Source of the DNA: Cardiocondyla obscurior
Taxonomy: Eukaryota > Arthropoda > Insecta > Hymenoptera > Formicidae
DNA length: 64,000 bases
Reading direction: 5' to 3'
Assembly (NCBI RefSeq): GCF_019399895.1
Contig: NC_091866.1
Span: 3,889,501-3,953,500, forward strand
Shown here: positions 1 to 9,774 of the stretch, piece after piece
Numbering within the stretch: the stretch's first letter is position 1
Layout of the letters: every line of letters starts with the position of its first letter
Program-made: the position numbers and the translations under genes
The notes under the pieces: model-generated
What the model was told of the DNA's origin: nothing
Databases searched by the model: none
The model's input: the letters and a program-made list of their open reading frames with translations, nothing else

Positions 1-2400
1 CGTACGAAACTCGATCGATCTACGAATCGCTTATCGCTCTTAAAACCTTTGAGCCGCGCTATGTTTATCGCGGATTTAAAGGAGTGAAAGCAGTATCGCC
101 CTAAATTGTAACTTTGCTTGCTCACTCAATTGTTATATGATAAAAGCTGTGTTAATTTGATGCCTAATTGAAAACCTTGTTGCAACGAAAATGCATGAAA
201 CATGCGTTTAATATTATTTTAAAAACGTGGATTGTAGGTATCTAATCGCTGCCGGTTTTCCGCGATGCTTAATTTGTCCTCTCGCGCTTGGCTCACTTTG
301 TGCCACGAGAGTGAATGTTATGAATCCCACCCCGCATAGTTCAACGCGTTATAAAAAAATTTATATACCGAATATTATGTGGAATATTATGTCGATTATT
401 CGCTAAATGTATCGCAAATTTGTAACTAGCGTATATGTTACGATACTTGCTTAATTAAATAAATGATTTATATTTTATATAATTAATGTAAAGAAATTAA
501 TTTTATTAATTTAATTTTATATGCATTGTATATTGCATTTAAAAGAACGAGAAACGTTTAAATTACCGTGTAAAGTATGTACGTACGTACGTAGTTTATT
601 ATTGAAAATTATTAAATATGAAATAGCTTTTCTTAACGCAGAAGAAAAAAAAAGCAAGAATAAATGCAACATGGAAACATACTCTGTAATAATCTAGTGT
701 CAATATAAAATTGATTTACAAATTTTTAATAAAGTATATTTTAACGCCAAATATTAAATTTAAAACTTTATTTCTATAATTAATTGTAAATCTGTTTTAT
801 TTCAACAGATATTTAACGCAAACCTTTAAATTTACAAAGTAGTCCGGATTCTTTTCATTTTTTTAAATTGGCAAATCTTTTGACTGAATTTATAGACTTA
901 ATTTTTTTTTTCCGCTGCGAAATTCTGATTAAAGTCTTTGGCCGCAACTTTTTAATTTTGAATTTTCAATATCTCAGCAATTAAGACTGATATTAAAACT
1001 TTCTTAAAGTAAATTCCACTTAAATTAAAAAAAAAAAAAAAAAAGGATTGAGTTTTTATCTGTTTAACATTAAAGTATAATTTATTTCACTCGACAAAAA
1101 AAAAAAATTGAAATTTGCCTTTAAACTGTTTTTATCGAAGATGGATTTAATCCGTTTTGCATAATTATTCCTCAAACGAAGTAATTCACGATACAGTTCC
1201 GCTCTGTATATCCCATATGCAACTATGCATGTAGTTATGACAAAGTGAACTACATACCGGATATAGGAAAAGCCGGCAAGATCGATCGTCTCTATAATCC
1301 TTTTACAATGTTATCGCTTGACAGCGCCGACACGGGAATATCGGAAACGAGTGAAAAAACGAGACGTGTGCGATATGTCCGTTTCGCGGTTTACTTCCAC
1401 ATGGGAGGGAGCGAAAAGGTCGGGAAGAAAAGAGACCGGCGGGATACGGCGGAAGATAAAGATGGAGAAAGACAAGAAAGACAGCACGTACGTCCGACGT
1501 CGGTCGAGTCTGACGAAACTTTGCTCGACTCTACTCTGGGAATATCCCGCGGAAACGGAGGATTAATTCTCCGTCGGAAGTTTCTGACGTCTCGAACGTT
1601 CGAAACCGGGCAGGGGAGAAGCGTTTAAAGTATTATCCTCGAGACGGTTTCCCGATGCCTGAGTTGAAGCCGCGGGAGATGGCAGAATATCGAGAACGCG
1701 TGCCCGATATCGACCGACTCGTTTGGCACAAGTAACGCTTAAGCTACCTAATACATTCCCGAAAGCGAAAGAAGTTCCTGACTAGATCTTACACGTGAAA
1801 TACCATAACGCAACAGTCGCAAAATCGCACGTGGGACAGCTTATGTAATATTTTAACAAAGAAGAACGGACGCTAATCTATTTTTTTTTTTTAAGTGTCT
1901 GCAATTTTTTTAAGAATACTAGAAGAATCACCTCACTTCCGGCGCGACCGCGTACTCTTTTAATTACGTGCTGTACAATCTACCTGTGCCGGATGAATAA
2001 GGTGGAAGAAGTCACGTAGCTCGCGCTTACCGCTAGCCGCCTACCGCTCGCACCCCCACCACCTACCACCCTACCTGCCCCTGCGCTCCCCTTGTACATC
2101 TCATCTTTACGCAGTTTAACGCTTAGCAATGTTGGAAAATCGATGGAATTTTTTATATAATTCATAAAAAGAGAAAAGGAAAAAGAGATCTGAGGAGTTT
2201 GGTACTCGACAAGATTAATCATAAAATTTAATATTTTATCACGCGTTTACGCGTATATTTGTGAGATACCGACGTTACAATGTTCACAAGATGCACGCAC
2301 GCGGGTAACATATGCGTAAACGAAAAATCCCTCGGGGAAAGCCACGACACGGCATCTGGTCAAATGTTTAGGTAGCGAGATAAGATATATTTAAGCTGCA
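1..2400. other. Gene-free interval, AT-rich then CpG-rich
   Basis: Positions 1-1240 are AT-rich with homopolymer A and T runs. A short ACGT-step repeat lies at 579-593. Around 1240-1740 the sequence becomes CpG-rich and overlapping short frames appear on the + strand, none resembling a known protein. The interval ends just before a strong splice acceptor. No exon could be supported. Confidence 0.6.
579..593. repeat. Short (ACGT)n simple repeat
   Basis: The tetranucleotide GTAC repeats without interruption for 15 bases. Each unit is its own reverse complement, so the stretch is palindromic as well as repetitive. Ordinary intronic simple repeat. Confidence 0.8.
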
Positions 2401-2410
2401 TCGCCTCACA

Positions 2411-2454
2411 TATTCTTAACTAACGTACATTTTTTTCTGTGTTTTAGGTAAGCA
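2411..2454 (+). promoter_or_regulatory. Candidate recursive (ratchet) splice site 1
   Basis: A branch-point-like TTAACTAAC (about 2416-2424) is followed by the pyrimidine tract and acceptor TTTTTTCTGTGTTTTAG ending at 2447, and immediately by the donor GTAAGC from 2448. Acceptor and donor abut with no exon between them. In Drosophila such AG|GTAAG junctions let very long introns be removed stepwise, because a donor is regenerated after each splice. The surroundings have no coding sequence, which fits a position inside a long + strand intron. All three splice elements are close to consensus. Use in vivo is inference. The alternative is that it is an ordinary acceptor for the small exon 2448-2499. 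Confidence 0.55.
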
Positions 2455-2499
2455 GTCTAAGATCCCTTTTACGCTTGCGAAATTCGACGCTGCAATACG
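2448..2499 (+). other. Candidate recursive-splicing exon 1 (52 nt)
   Basis: This is the segment between the AG|GTAAG junction at 2447/2448 and the next plausible donor, GTAAAT at 2500. It is 52 nt, not a multiple of three, so inclusion would shift the frame of a host mRNA. That fits an exon normally skipped by re-splicing or included to trigger decay. Read from its third base it is open and spells KQSKIPFTLAKFDAAI. Read from its second base it begins with a stop. Cryptic downstream donors of this kind help define recursive sites in flies and vertebrates. The donor at 2500 matches the consensus only moderately. Confidence 0.3.
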
Positions 2500-2529
2500 G
2501 TAAATAATTATTGAAAATTAAAATTAATT

Positions 2530-2665
2530 AATTAATTTTTTTTTTATCTTATCTCATTTATTTATCTAATTTTTAATTTTAGATTAGTAATAGTAATATT
2601 AAATTACTATTACTAATCTAAAATTAAAAATTAGATAAATAAGATAAGATTAAAAAAAAATTAAT
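2530..2665. repeat. Long near-perfect AT-rich inverted repeat (hairpin)
   Basis: Two arms of about 65 bases (2530-2597 and 2603-2665) are reverse complements of each other. They are separated by a five-base loop and broken mainly by an extra CATT in the left arm and a few A/T differences. The inner 40 base pairs, with arms meeting at the TAGTAAT/ATTACTA pair, are perfect. No terminal coding sequence or target-site duplication is evident, so it may be a tiny palindromic MITE or a locally formed palindrome. As RNA it would form a very stable stem 30 nt beyond the donor of candidate recursive exon 1. Confidence 0.85.
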
Positions 2666-2669
2666 TCAT

Positions 2670-5245
2670 TCATTTTTGATACCGCTCTTTTTTTTTCTTT
2701 TTCTGCATTATTACTTGTATATTTTAAACCGCGAATTTTCGAACATAATTGTTTCGAGTTATTTACCGTGTCTCATTTTCAAATAATTCGTTTTGACTCG
2801 CGCGTAGAAGCGACAAAATTAAATTAATTTAAGGTCGCTTAATCATAGCCGCCTTTTCTTTCGTATCTTATCGTCAAGGAGAAGATATAACGACGATGCC
2901 ATAATTGGTCTCCTTTAATAGGGGTTAACTCCGTAAGGACCTATCCATCGCTCCATTAATTAAACCCACCGCTCGCGATTCACGCCTAATAAATATCCAC
3001 CGGCGTCTAATATCAATCTGGCACACATCAATCATGAGGGCAATGGATCACGCGATGACTTAATTGCGATCGAATCGCCACCCTCCCCTTTTCGCGGAGC
3101 CCACCCTTCCGTGCGAGTGGCTGCGTCACTCGCTGACATCCCCGCGGACGTTCGTCATTAGGTCGCGACTTATCGAGGCTGGCACGCGTCCTTGTCGCAG
3201 CCCTTTTTAACCACCCGGCTCGAGGAAGACTCCACGTAAGACTCTTATCGGTTCCGACCATGCCGGAGCGGATCCGTCGAGCGACGACGTTAATAATAAT
3301 CTTTTTCGACGGGTGCGCGTCCCACCTCATCCCTTTCGCCGCGGCTTAAGATGCATATAAATATTTCCGAGGCCCTGAAGAGCGGGGGATTACCCGCACG
3401 TGAAAGGGCGCGCATCGCTCTTGCCGGTGGCCCTTTGTCAGCCCGCTTATTCCGAGCGGCAAGAATCTCTCTCTCGCGCGCCATAAGAATAATAAGGTGA
3501 GAATGGCTGCGGATTGCAGACGTTTGTTATCGCCGTTTAATCTCCCTAGATTTACAGTAAGCGTATCTTTTATTTATTCGTAATATCCTAACGTATGTTT
3601 CGCAACGATTTTCTCACCTCGGATTAACGCGCGGTTGTATTCGACTCGGCATAAAATCTGCGACACTTCGAACACGCTAATTAAAATGTAAAGAGCAGCG
3701 GCGCCGTATGCAAAAAATACTTTTCGAATAAATAAATCTTTTTTTTTGCGAACGCGAAGGTAATTCGCTAAATTCGATCAACCAGATTCCAAAGGAGACA
3801 GAGAGAGTCGGGCGCGACGCGGAAAAAAAAAATATTGCGGATGCGAGCACGCGGGACTGATTATCATTCACTGGGCGTCATTGTAATATCACTCTTCATG
3901 GAGTTCTCTGTTTTAATGTTCGTCACTGACGCCGATCCCCACCCCGTGGCGAATGCAGCGGGGGCCGTCCGCCTCTCGAGGGGCCGTAAACTCGAAATAT
4001 TTATTTCGAATGCAGCCTGTAAAGTACACGGGGCCCCGCCATTACAAGTCATTTTCATGGGGCCTCCGAGATCAAACGAGCTGATATTTACGTTCTATGC
4101 CTTTATACTCGTGTGCTCTTGGCGGGCCTCAAGTTCGCTGCCAGTCTCGCGACGATCAAATAAGAAAAAAAAACCAAGAAAAAAAAAAAACAGTACTCTA
4201 ACCACCTTTGTCATTACTCTACAAAAGTTTATACCGCACTCTGTTAATTGATCGCACGCATGTGAGATAAGATCTCTGAGATGAGAAATCTATATCGATA
4301 CGTTCTAATTTAACATGCTGTATTTTCTCAGTGTTATATTTAAAACTTGTCGCTTTTTTAATATCGCGCAGTTTCCCACAACGATTAACGTTAAAAAAAA
4401 AAATTAAAATTTTTTACAATGATATCAAAGTTAACATATATAATACTGAAGGAAATTTGGGTCGAGGGAAACAGCCGCGTTGATAATATAGAGTAATTAA
4501 CGATCGGGACATAATCAATACAGGTGATCGGAATTAGTATTAATCTCTGATGTAGACGGATAGGTGCTGGCGTCAAAGACAAGACATCCTGAATACGAAA
4601 CCGACTATCTCCCACATTTTTTTCCGCCGATCCTACAATTATATGGTTCGGTAGCTCCATGCTTGCAAAGAACAAAAGGAATCACTGAATCATGAAATAT
4701 CTTTATGAACGTGAACCGGACACGATTAACGCAGCCAGCTGTTATTCCGTGTATTAAACGCGCAGCCTGTGCATCCCGGTACGCAACCCGGATCCCTCTC
4801 AGCGATATTAGAATTTCGATGTCGAATCCCTTTTTTTTCGGCGGATAAACGTTTGTTGTAGAACTGGGTCAGATAACTGTACCGCATTTGTGGGAGGTTA
4901 AAACGAGAAGTAATCTTCCTCATCGGCTATTCCCTCCAGCAGTCAGTTGTTATCCTGAGGGAACGTCGTGTAAGCTCGCCGGGTCGAAGTACGGTACGGA
5001 GTTTCGAGCGCAAAGCCTGGCGAATCGAAGAAGTAAAAGATCGCTTATACGATCCGCGCTTCGTGGATCGGTATCTCCCGAACGTTGCGAACGTTACCGG
5101 TAACTCTCTCCCGTCCCGTTTCCCCGATAAAGTCTGTTCCTTACGAGGCAGCGAACGCGCGCCATTACCGTTATCGAGGGACGTCGGCGCCGTGGCATTG
5201 TTAAATCGCGTGTTTGCGAGTTTTCGACTCGCGACTCGTCCCCTG
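2670..5245. other. Gene-free interval
   Basis: AT-rich sequence to about 3040, then a CpG-rich block (3040-3480) with overlapping frames on the minus strand. A second mixed block spans 3840-4250, where frames on both strands overlap. None shows a recognisable domain, signal peptide or supported splice structure. I see nothing specific. Confidence 0.5.
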
Positions 5246-5249
5246 TTGC

Positions 5250-5273
5250 GAGAGAAAGAGAGAGAGAGAGAAA
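5250..5273. repeat. (GA)n microsatellite
   Basis: A purine run with seven uninterrupted AG units (about 5258-5271) flanked by imperfect GAGAAAG sequence. It creates a glutamate/arginine-rich shadow frame that should not be read as a gene. Confidence 0.85.
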
Positions 5274-5486
5274 GGGACTTTCGGCTCCAATCCGAAGAAT
5301 CTTACACGAAATTTCTGTAATAGCGGACCTTCATGCTACAAGGCCCTCTTATGGCCGAAGGAATTTTTATGGCCAGCGTACTACACACCCGATAATACGA
5401 GATCTTTACGGTACGAGCTGATGCACTTTTGCGAAACGAAATTTTGCGCGAGATAGAAAATTTTATAATGCAGGTTCCTTATGAGA

Positions 5487-5507
5487 GGGGGGGGAAGGGA
5501 GTGTGGG
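5487..5507 (+). other. Possible G-quadruplex motif
   Basis: A run of eight G is followed by GGG and GGG separated by loops of AA and AGTGT. Four G-triplets exist only if two bases of the long run serve as a loop, so the motif is marginal. No transcript start is evident nearby. Confidence 0.35.
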
Positions 5508-5509
5508 AT

Positions 5510-6080
5510 TTCTATACAGCGTAGATCCGTTGCAGATTCGCTTATCTCGAAACTTAAACATCGAAATCGTGAAGCGAGTAGCATAAAGGAACTAACAATA
5601 TAGAACTTTACTTCCAAGATATTTAGTATTACGTTCAACGTTTTATATTTCTTTTTTTTTCTTCCCTCCCCATTATTAATTAACGATAATACGTAACCGA
5701 TTTACAAATATGTCTATGCAATTTGCATTTTTAATTAAACCGTTTAAATATAGCTCGTGGCTGCTTCTTTCTTCGTTCCCGCAGTTTTTAACTTTATTAA
5801 TCGCCTCGAAGTATAATGAGTAATAAACTTTTAACTGTACTTGTCCTGTGCGTCACGTCAGCCGCCGCTACCTTTTCTCATTCCTCCGCGCTTCATCGCG
5901 CGTTTATTTCCCGCATCGTTGTGTAACTCGCGCGAAACACCGTCGCATTATGTAAAAGGGCACCGCTGGGCTCTCCCGCCGTTTCTTCTCCCCGCGTTTT
6001 CGCGCGCTTCCTTTTGCCCCCTTTTCCGCTTTTGAACGATGTACCGCCGCATCCGAGGATACTCCTTCACGCGAATTTCG
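5510..6080. other. Gene-free interval
   Basis: AT-rich to about 5830, then CpG-rich. Overlapping frames on both strands in the GC-rich part indicate composition, not coding. Nothing specific seen. Confidence 0.5.

Positions 6081-6083
<3 letters not shown>

Positions 6084-6107
<24 letters not shown>
6084..6107. repeat. (TCC)8 microsatellite
   Basis: Eight uninterrupted TCC units followed by a further C-rich pyrimidine tract to about 6125. It encodes poly-serine or poly-glutamate/glycine in shadow frames on both strands, which explains the apparent low-complexity proteins here. Confidence 0.9.
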
Positions 6108-6111
<4 letters not shown>

Positions 6112-6129
6112 TCCCCCTCTTCCACCACG

Positions 6130-7710
6130 TCCGCGTCCCCCGTGTCTGCATCCCGCGACATTTCTCCGGCCCTTTTGAACTACCGCTGCAACTGGCTCGG
6201 GAAGTAGGTGGTCGTTCGGCTTGATTCCGCGTTTCAAAACTTTTGCAAACAAAGCCCATTGTGCCCGGGAACGAGATAATACATCGCGCTCGGGCGCGAG
6301 CAAGCGGGTGCTTTCCTCCTCGCGCGCGTTCTCCTTTCACCCGGTAAATTATACCTTCTCGCAAATCTACCGAGGACTCGCTCTCGCACGCGGCAGACGT
6401 GTAGCGCGCGTGGAAATCAACGATTCGCTGTTTACATCGGGGCAGAGTTTAACCAAGTCGAATGAGGAACGTGGACCTGCGAAAGGCTTGCTAACGAAAC
6501 GCTCGAAAAACGCGACTTAATTGCGCCAATATATCGCAACTTCTTCCGCCTTTGCTCTGCGACGATACGACTTGCCTCTGCATGTACATCTATCACTTTC
6601 GAAGACGATTAAAAAAAAAAAAAAAGAAAAAATTTTTGCTAAAAGTTACCGTTCATTTTACAATGCTTCGAAATTATTTTATTAGTTATTTTATTTTTAT
6701 TGTGCTAACTGTGCACGTGTTACAAGAAGATAAAAATTTCAAGGACTTTTTTTTTTTTTATTAAGTTTTTGCTCGCTGTAGAAATTCTTATGTCGCTCAT
6801 CAACTGAAATGAGATTAACACGGCTCAAAAGGACGTAACGAGAAACTGAGAAACGCAAACTAAAGGAAAACAGACCGCTTGGATAATCATAGACCGCGTC
6901 ACGCAGTCTCGGACGCGTTTCTGCAGCAAAAAAGGAAAGGGCAAGGTTGTCTGTGCCCTGTCGCCGGCGCATTGCGACGAGACATTCGTAACGTTATTAT
7001 GAAATATACACATTACGTCCCTCCATACATCGAAAATTTAAATACTTAATAGAAATTAAATTGATTTATCAAATAAATTACCTCGGCCGCGTGTCGCCGA
7101 CATGCAAATAAAATTCGTACGTTTTAAATTCAACTAAATTAACATTTTGATTTGTCTCGAACATTAATGCAAATATAATAATTTTATCTCTCAAATTTCT
7201 AGTCAAAAATACTTTATCTAAAGATAAGCCGCACGTAAAGTAACGGTTTTCAATAATTGCTTCGAATTTAAAATAGCCGTGTAAAAAAAAAAGAAAACGT
7301 GTTTAAAATTTTAATTCATTCGTAGCTTGTCTGAGCTATACAGCTATTGCAAGAACATCGAGCTAAAAATACTAGCTGGACGGTTCCCCGACTGATTCTC
7401 TTGAGCCGTTGCACTCGTCCTTTAAATAGCGTCTATTCATAGGTAGGTCCGTGCACGGCCGGAATGAATGAACGTTAGACGTGGCTTGGCACTCACGCGA
7501 ATTCCGTGGACTCGCACGCGCGACACGCTCCATGAACGAGCGCGTGCTCGTATAAATACGTCTAGGCCACCTGTCTCTTTAATCCTGTCTGCTGAACCAC
7601 CCTTTTCACGTGTGCATGTACGCGGCCCCGAACGTGCAGACGGTGCGAGACTAATGACCGCAATAGGACCACGAAAAGTCCCCCGTAATAAGAGACCCCG
7701 AGCGAGAAAC
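6130..7710. other. Gene-free interval
   Basis: A CpG-rich stretch to about 6550 is followed by AT-rich sequence with A and T runs (for example near 6610 and 6750). A second CpG-rich patch lies around 7440-7700. No exon, RNA gene or element was recognised. Confidence 0.5.
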
Positions 7711-7713
7711 GAG

Positions 7714-7760
<47 letters not shown>
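7714..7760. repeat. Poly(A) tract, 47 nt
   Basis: Forty-seven uninterrupted A, the longest homopolymer in the window. It could be the tail of a retrotransposed RNA, but the 300 bases before it resemble no gene or SINE I know. I see no flanking target-site duplication. Confidence 0.9.
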
Positions 7761-7762
<2 letters not shown>

Positions 7763-7764
7763 AG

Positions 7765-9180
7765 TAACAAGATGGAAAGTCAGTAAATATCATTTTCCTC
7801 GGCGAGACCATTCCCCTGCGTAAATCGTATCGAGAACAAATGGCACTTGTTTCTCCGCGGCAATAAATTTTAATTGCGGCTAGATCTCGTATCTAAATAG
7901 ATCGGCGAAATCAAAGAATGTATTCAAGTACGGAGATGAATCGGAAACGTTTGCCAAGAGCTATAAAGCGCCGGAGGAGCAAACGCGGATAGATACGGGT
8001 ACTTGTAACGTTCCGATCGGTTGGTGGGAGACGCGCGGCACAAGCGACCGAACTCGCTGCAATCTTCGCGAATAATTACTAACATCAACGTTGGGGAGGG
8101 GGGTGAATTAAAAGGAAACCACCGTCGGTGAACGCGCTTCCTTTGATCCGCGTCCGGAAGTGCTCCTGCGTTTGAACCCTACTATCGTTCCTTTTCTCTC
8201 GTGAACTTTCCCTCTATCAGCCGATCGATCAAAGGCAGAAATGTCGGCGGGACGTTTCGGCGTTAGCCATCGGATTGGGCGAGAGACGCATTTTCCACGG
8301 CGAGCGCAATAGAACGGAATCGTAATATCCGGCAAACATTGGAAGGATCGTGCTGCGTTTTCTATTACCGGCACGAGGAGCTTATTACCGTGCAGGCCGC
8401 AGAAGCGTGCCTGCAACGACGTCCCTTCGTAAGGGAAGCGGCGAAACAAAGGGGATCGCTTTCTCGTTCCCGGGGTATACACTCCGCCGAGAGTGCTCCG
8501 TTCGTTTCCCCTCCCTCGTTCGACAATTCCGCCGGAATCTACGGGCGTTTTTCAAACGGCGCGCGCGTAACTGCCATTTATCGTGCGAATTTCATTTCGA
8601 CTTAACGCAACACGATACCGCGAAACGTCAGGATGCAGCGGCAGCGAGGCAGAGCGCTGCGAAAGCCCGGCGAAGCCGATTTACCGCAAGGATAATGCGA
8701 TCATCGGCGGGATTGCCGAGGAGCGCGGAAGATAATCCGTGACCGCCGGCGATTTGAGAAATCTCGGACGCGCATCTCGGCCGCCGTCGCGATCGCGAAA
8801 GAATGCCCGGTGCACCTGCACCGTTAAGAATCGATGCATACCGGCGCCTAGCCGGTCGTTGCAACATTCGACGTACTTGACCGCGCGAACGGGATCGCCA
8901 CCGAGGTCCTTGGTAGCGAAGGTTAGACAGACGAAGGTAGCGGTTACGCGAGCAGGAGGAAGAAAGGGGGGAAACGGGTAGTTATCGGACGGCCAAACGG
9001 AGAGAGTACAATGACTCTGCGCTGCGGAACGTCACGCTGCGCTCGACGCATTATCCCGGTCGCGGGACTTGCATAAAATATGGCCCCGCGCGGACACGTT
9101 TCATTGCGCCAACGAGAATAATTCGATTCCTCGTACGGTCCTCGACGATTCGAAACGGTAGCGAGGGCCGACGCGTCTCG
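7765..9180. other. Gene-free CpG-rich interval
   Basis: From about 8100 to 9200 the sequence is CpG-rich, with overlapping open frames on both strands (8108-8482 minus, 8350-8742 plus). Coexisting frames on both strands point to composition, not a gene. No acceptor/donor pair frames either one. Confidence 0.5.
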
Positions 9181-9183
9181 CTA

Positions 9184-9210
9184 CATTAGTCCTCGTTATC
9201 AATGCGTTAC
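9184..9210 (+). repeat. Direct repeat copy 1 (27-mer)
   Basis: This sequence, CATTAG then four variable bases then CGTTATCAATGCGTTAC, recurs 561 bases downstream. The 17-base core is identical in both copies. Flanking GACGC-containing sequence is also partly shared. Confidence 0.8.
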
Positions 9211-9214
9211 ATGC

Positions 9215-9740
9215 GAGCTGTTGCTTTGACGCTGTACGCTGCGTAACGTATGAGTCGGAAGATTTCGTAATTTATCGCAAAAATTTAATGCCGCAACGAA
9301 TCGTGCATTAGCAAGAATTCCATTTGGTAAATCCCATTTTCTATTTGCTCAATATAATTATTTCACATCTAGATACAGTTTGCACGGGAAAACGGCAATG
9401 AAACTCTTGTAGAGTCTCGTGACAATGAAATAAGTATATGTGCATTTTTTAGCGTAACATTCCATTTGAATATATCGTTTTTTTTTTTTGCAATTTAGCA
9501 GTCAAAAAAAAAAAAAGAAAAAAAATACGCCAGTGTCGGATAAAGCTCCGTATCGCAAAATCTTTTCGTTTAAATATATATATATTTTTTTATTCTTCCG
9601 AATCTTAGCGCTGCACAGTCTACCGTATTGAAAATGCATCTCTTCCCTTTATTGAAAATGATACCTGGAGCATTATATCTACTTACTAATTCCGTTCGTC
9701 GGGAACACGCGACTGCTCGAGAGCGGAGCTGCCTCGACGC
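9215..9740. other. Gene-free spacer between the 27-mer repeats
   Basis: AT-rich sequence with T and A runs at about 9478-9530 and a TA-rich stretch near 9574-9590. Nothing else seen. Confidence 0.5.
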
Positions 9741-9744
9741 ACTC

Positions 9745-9771
9745 CATTAGCTGTCGTTATCAATGCGTTAC
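9745..9771 (+). repeat. Direct repeat copy 2 (27-mer)
   Basis: Second copy of the CATTAG-NNNN-17-mer found at 9184, differing only in the four-base spacer. Same orientation. Function unknown; see the findings. Confidence 0.8.
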
Positions 9772-9774
9772 GTA

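Noticed and set aside
3835..4251. 138-codon + strand open frame
   Set aside because: A minus-strand frame overlaps it, and its end is a lysine-rich A run. No family recognised.
7400..7760. Processed pseudogene ending in the 47-A tail
   Set aside because: The preceding sequence resembles no gene or SINE, and no target-site duplication was found.
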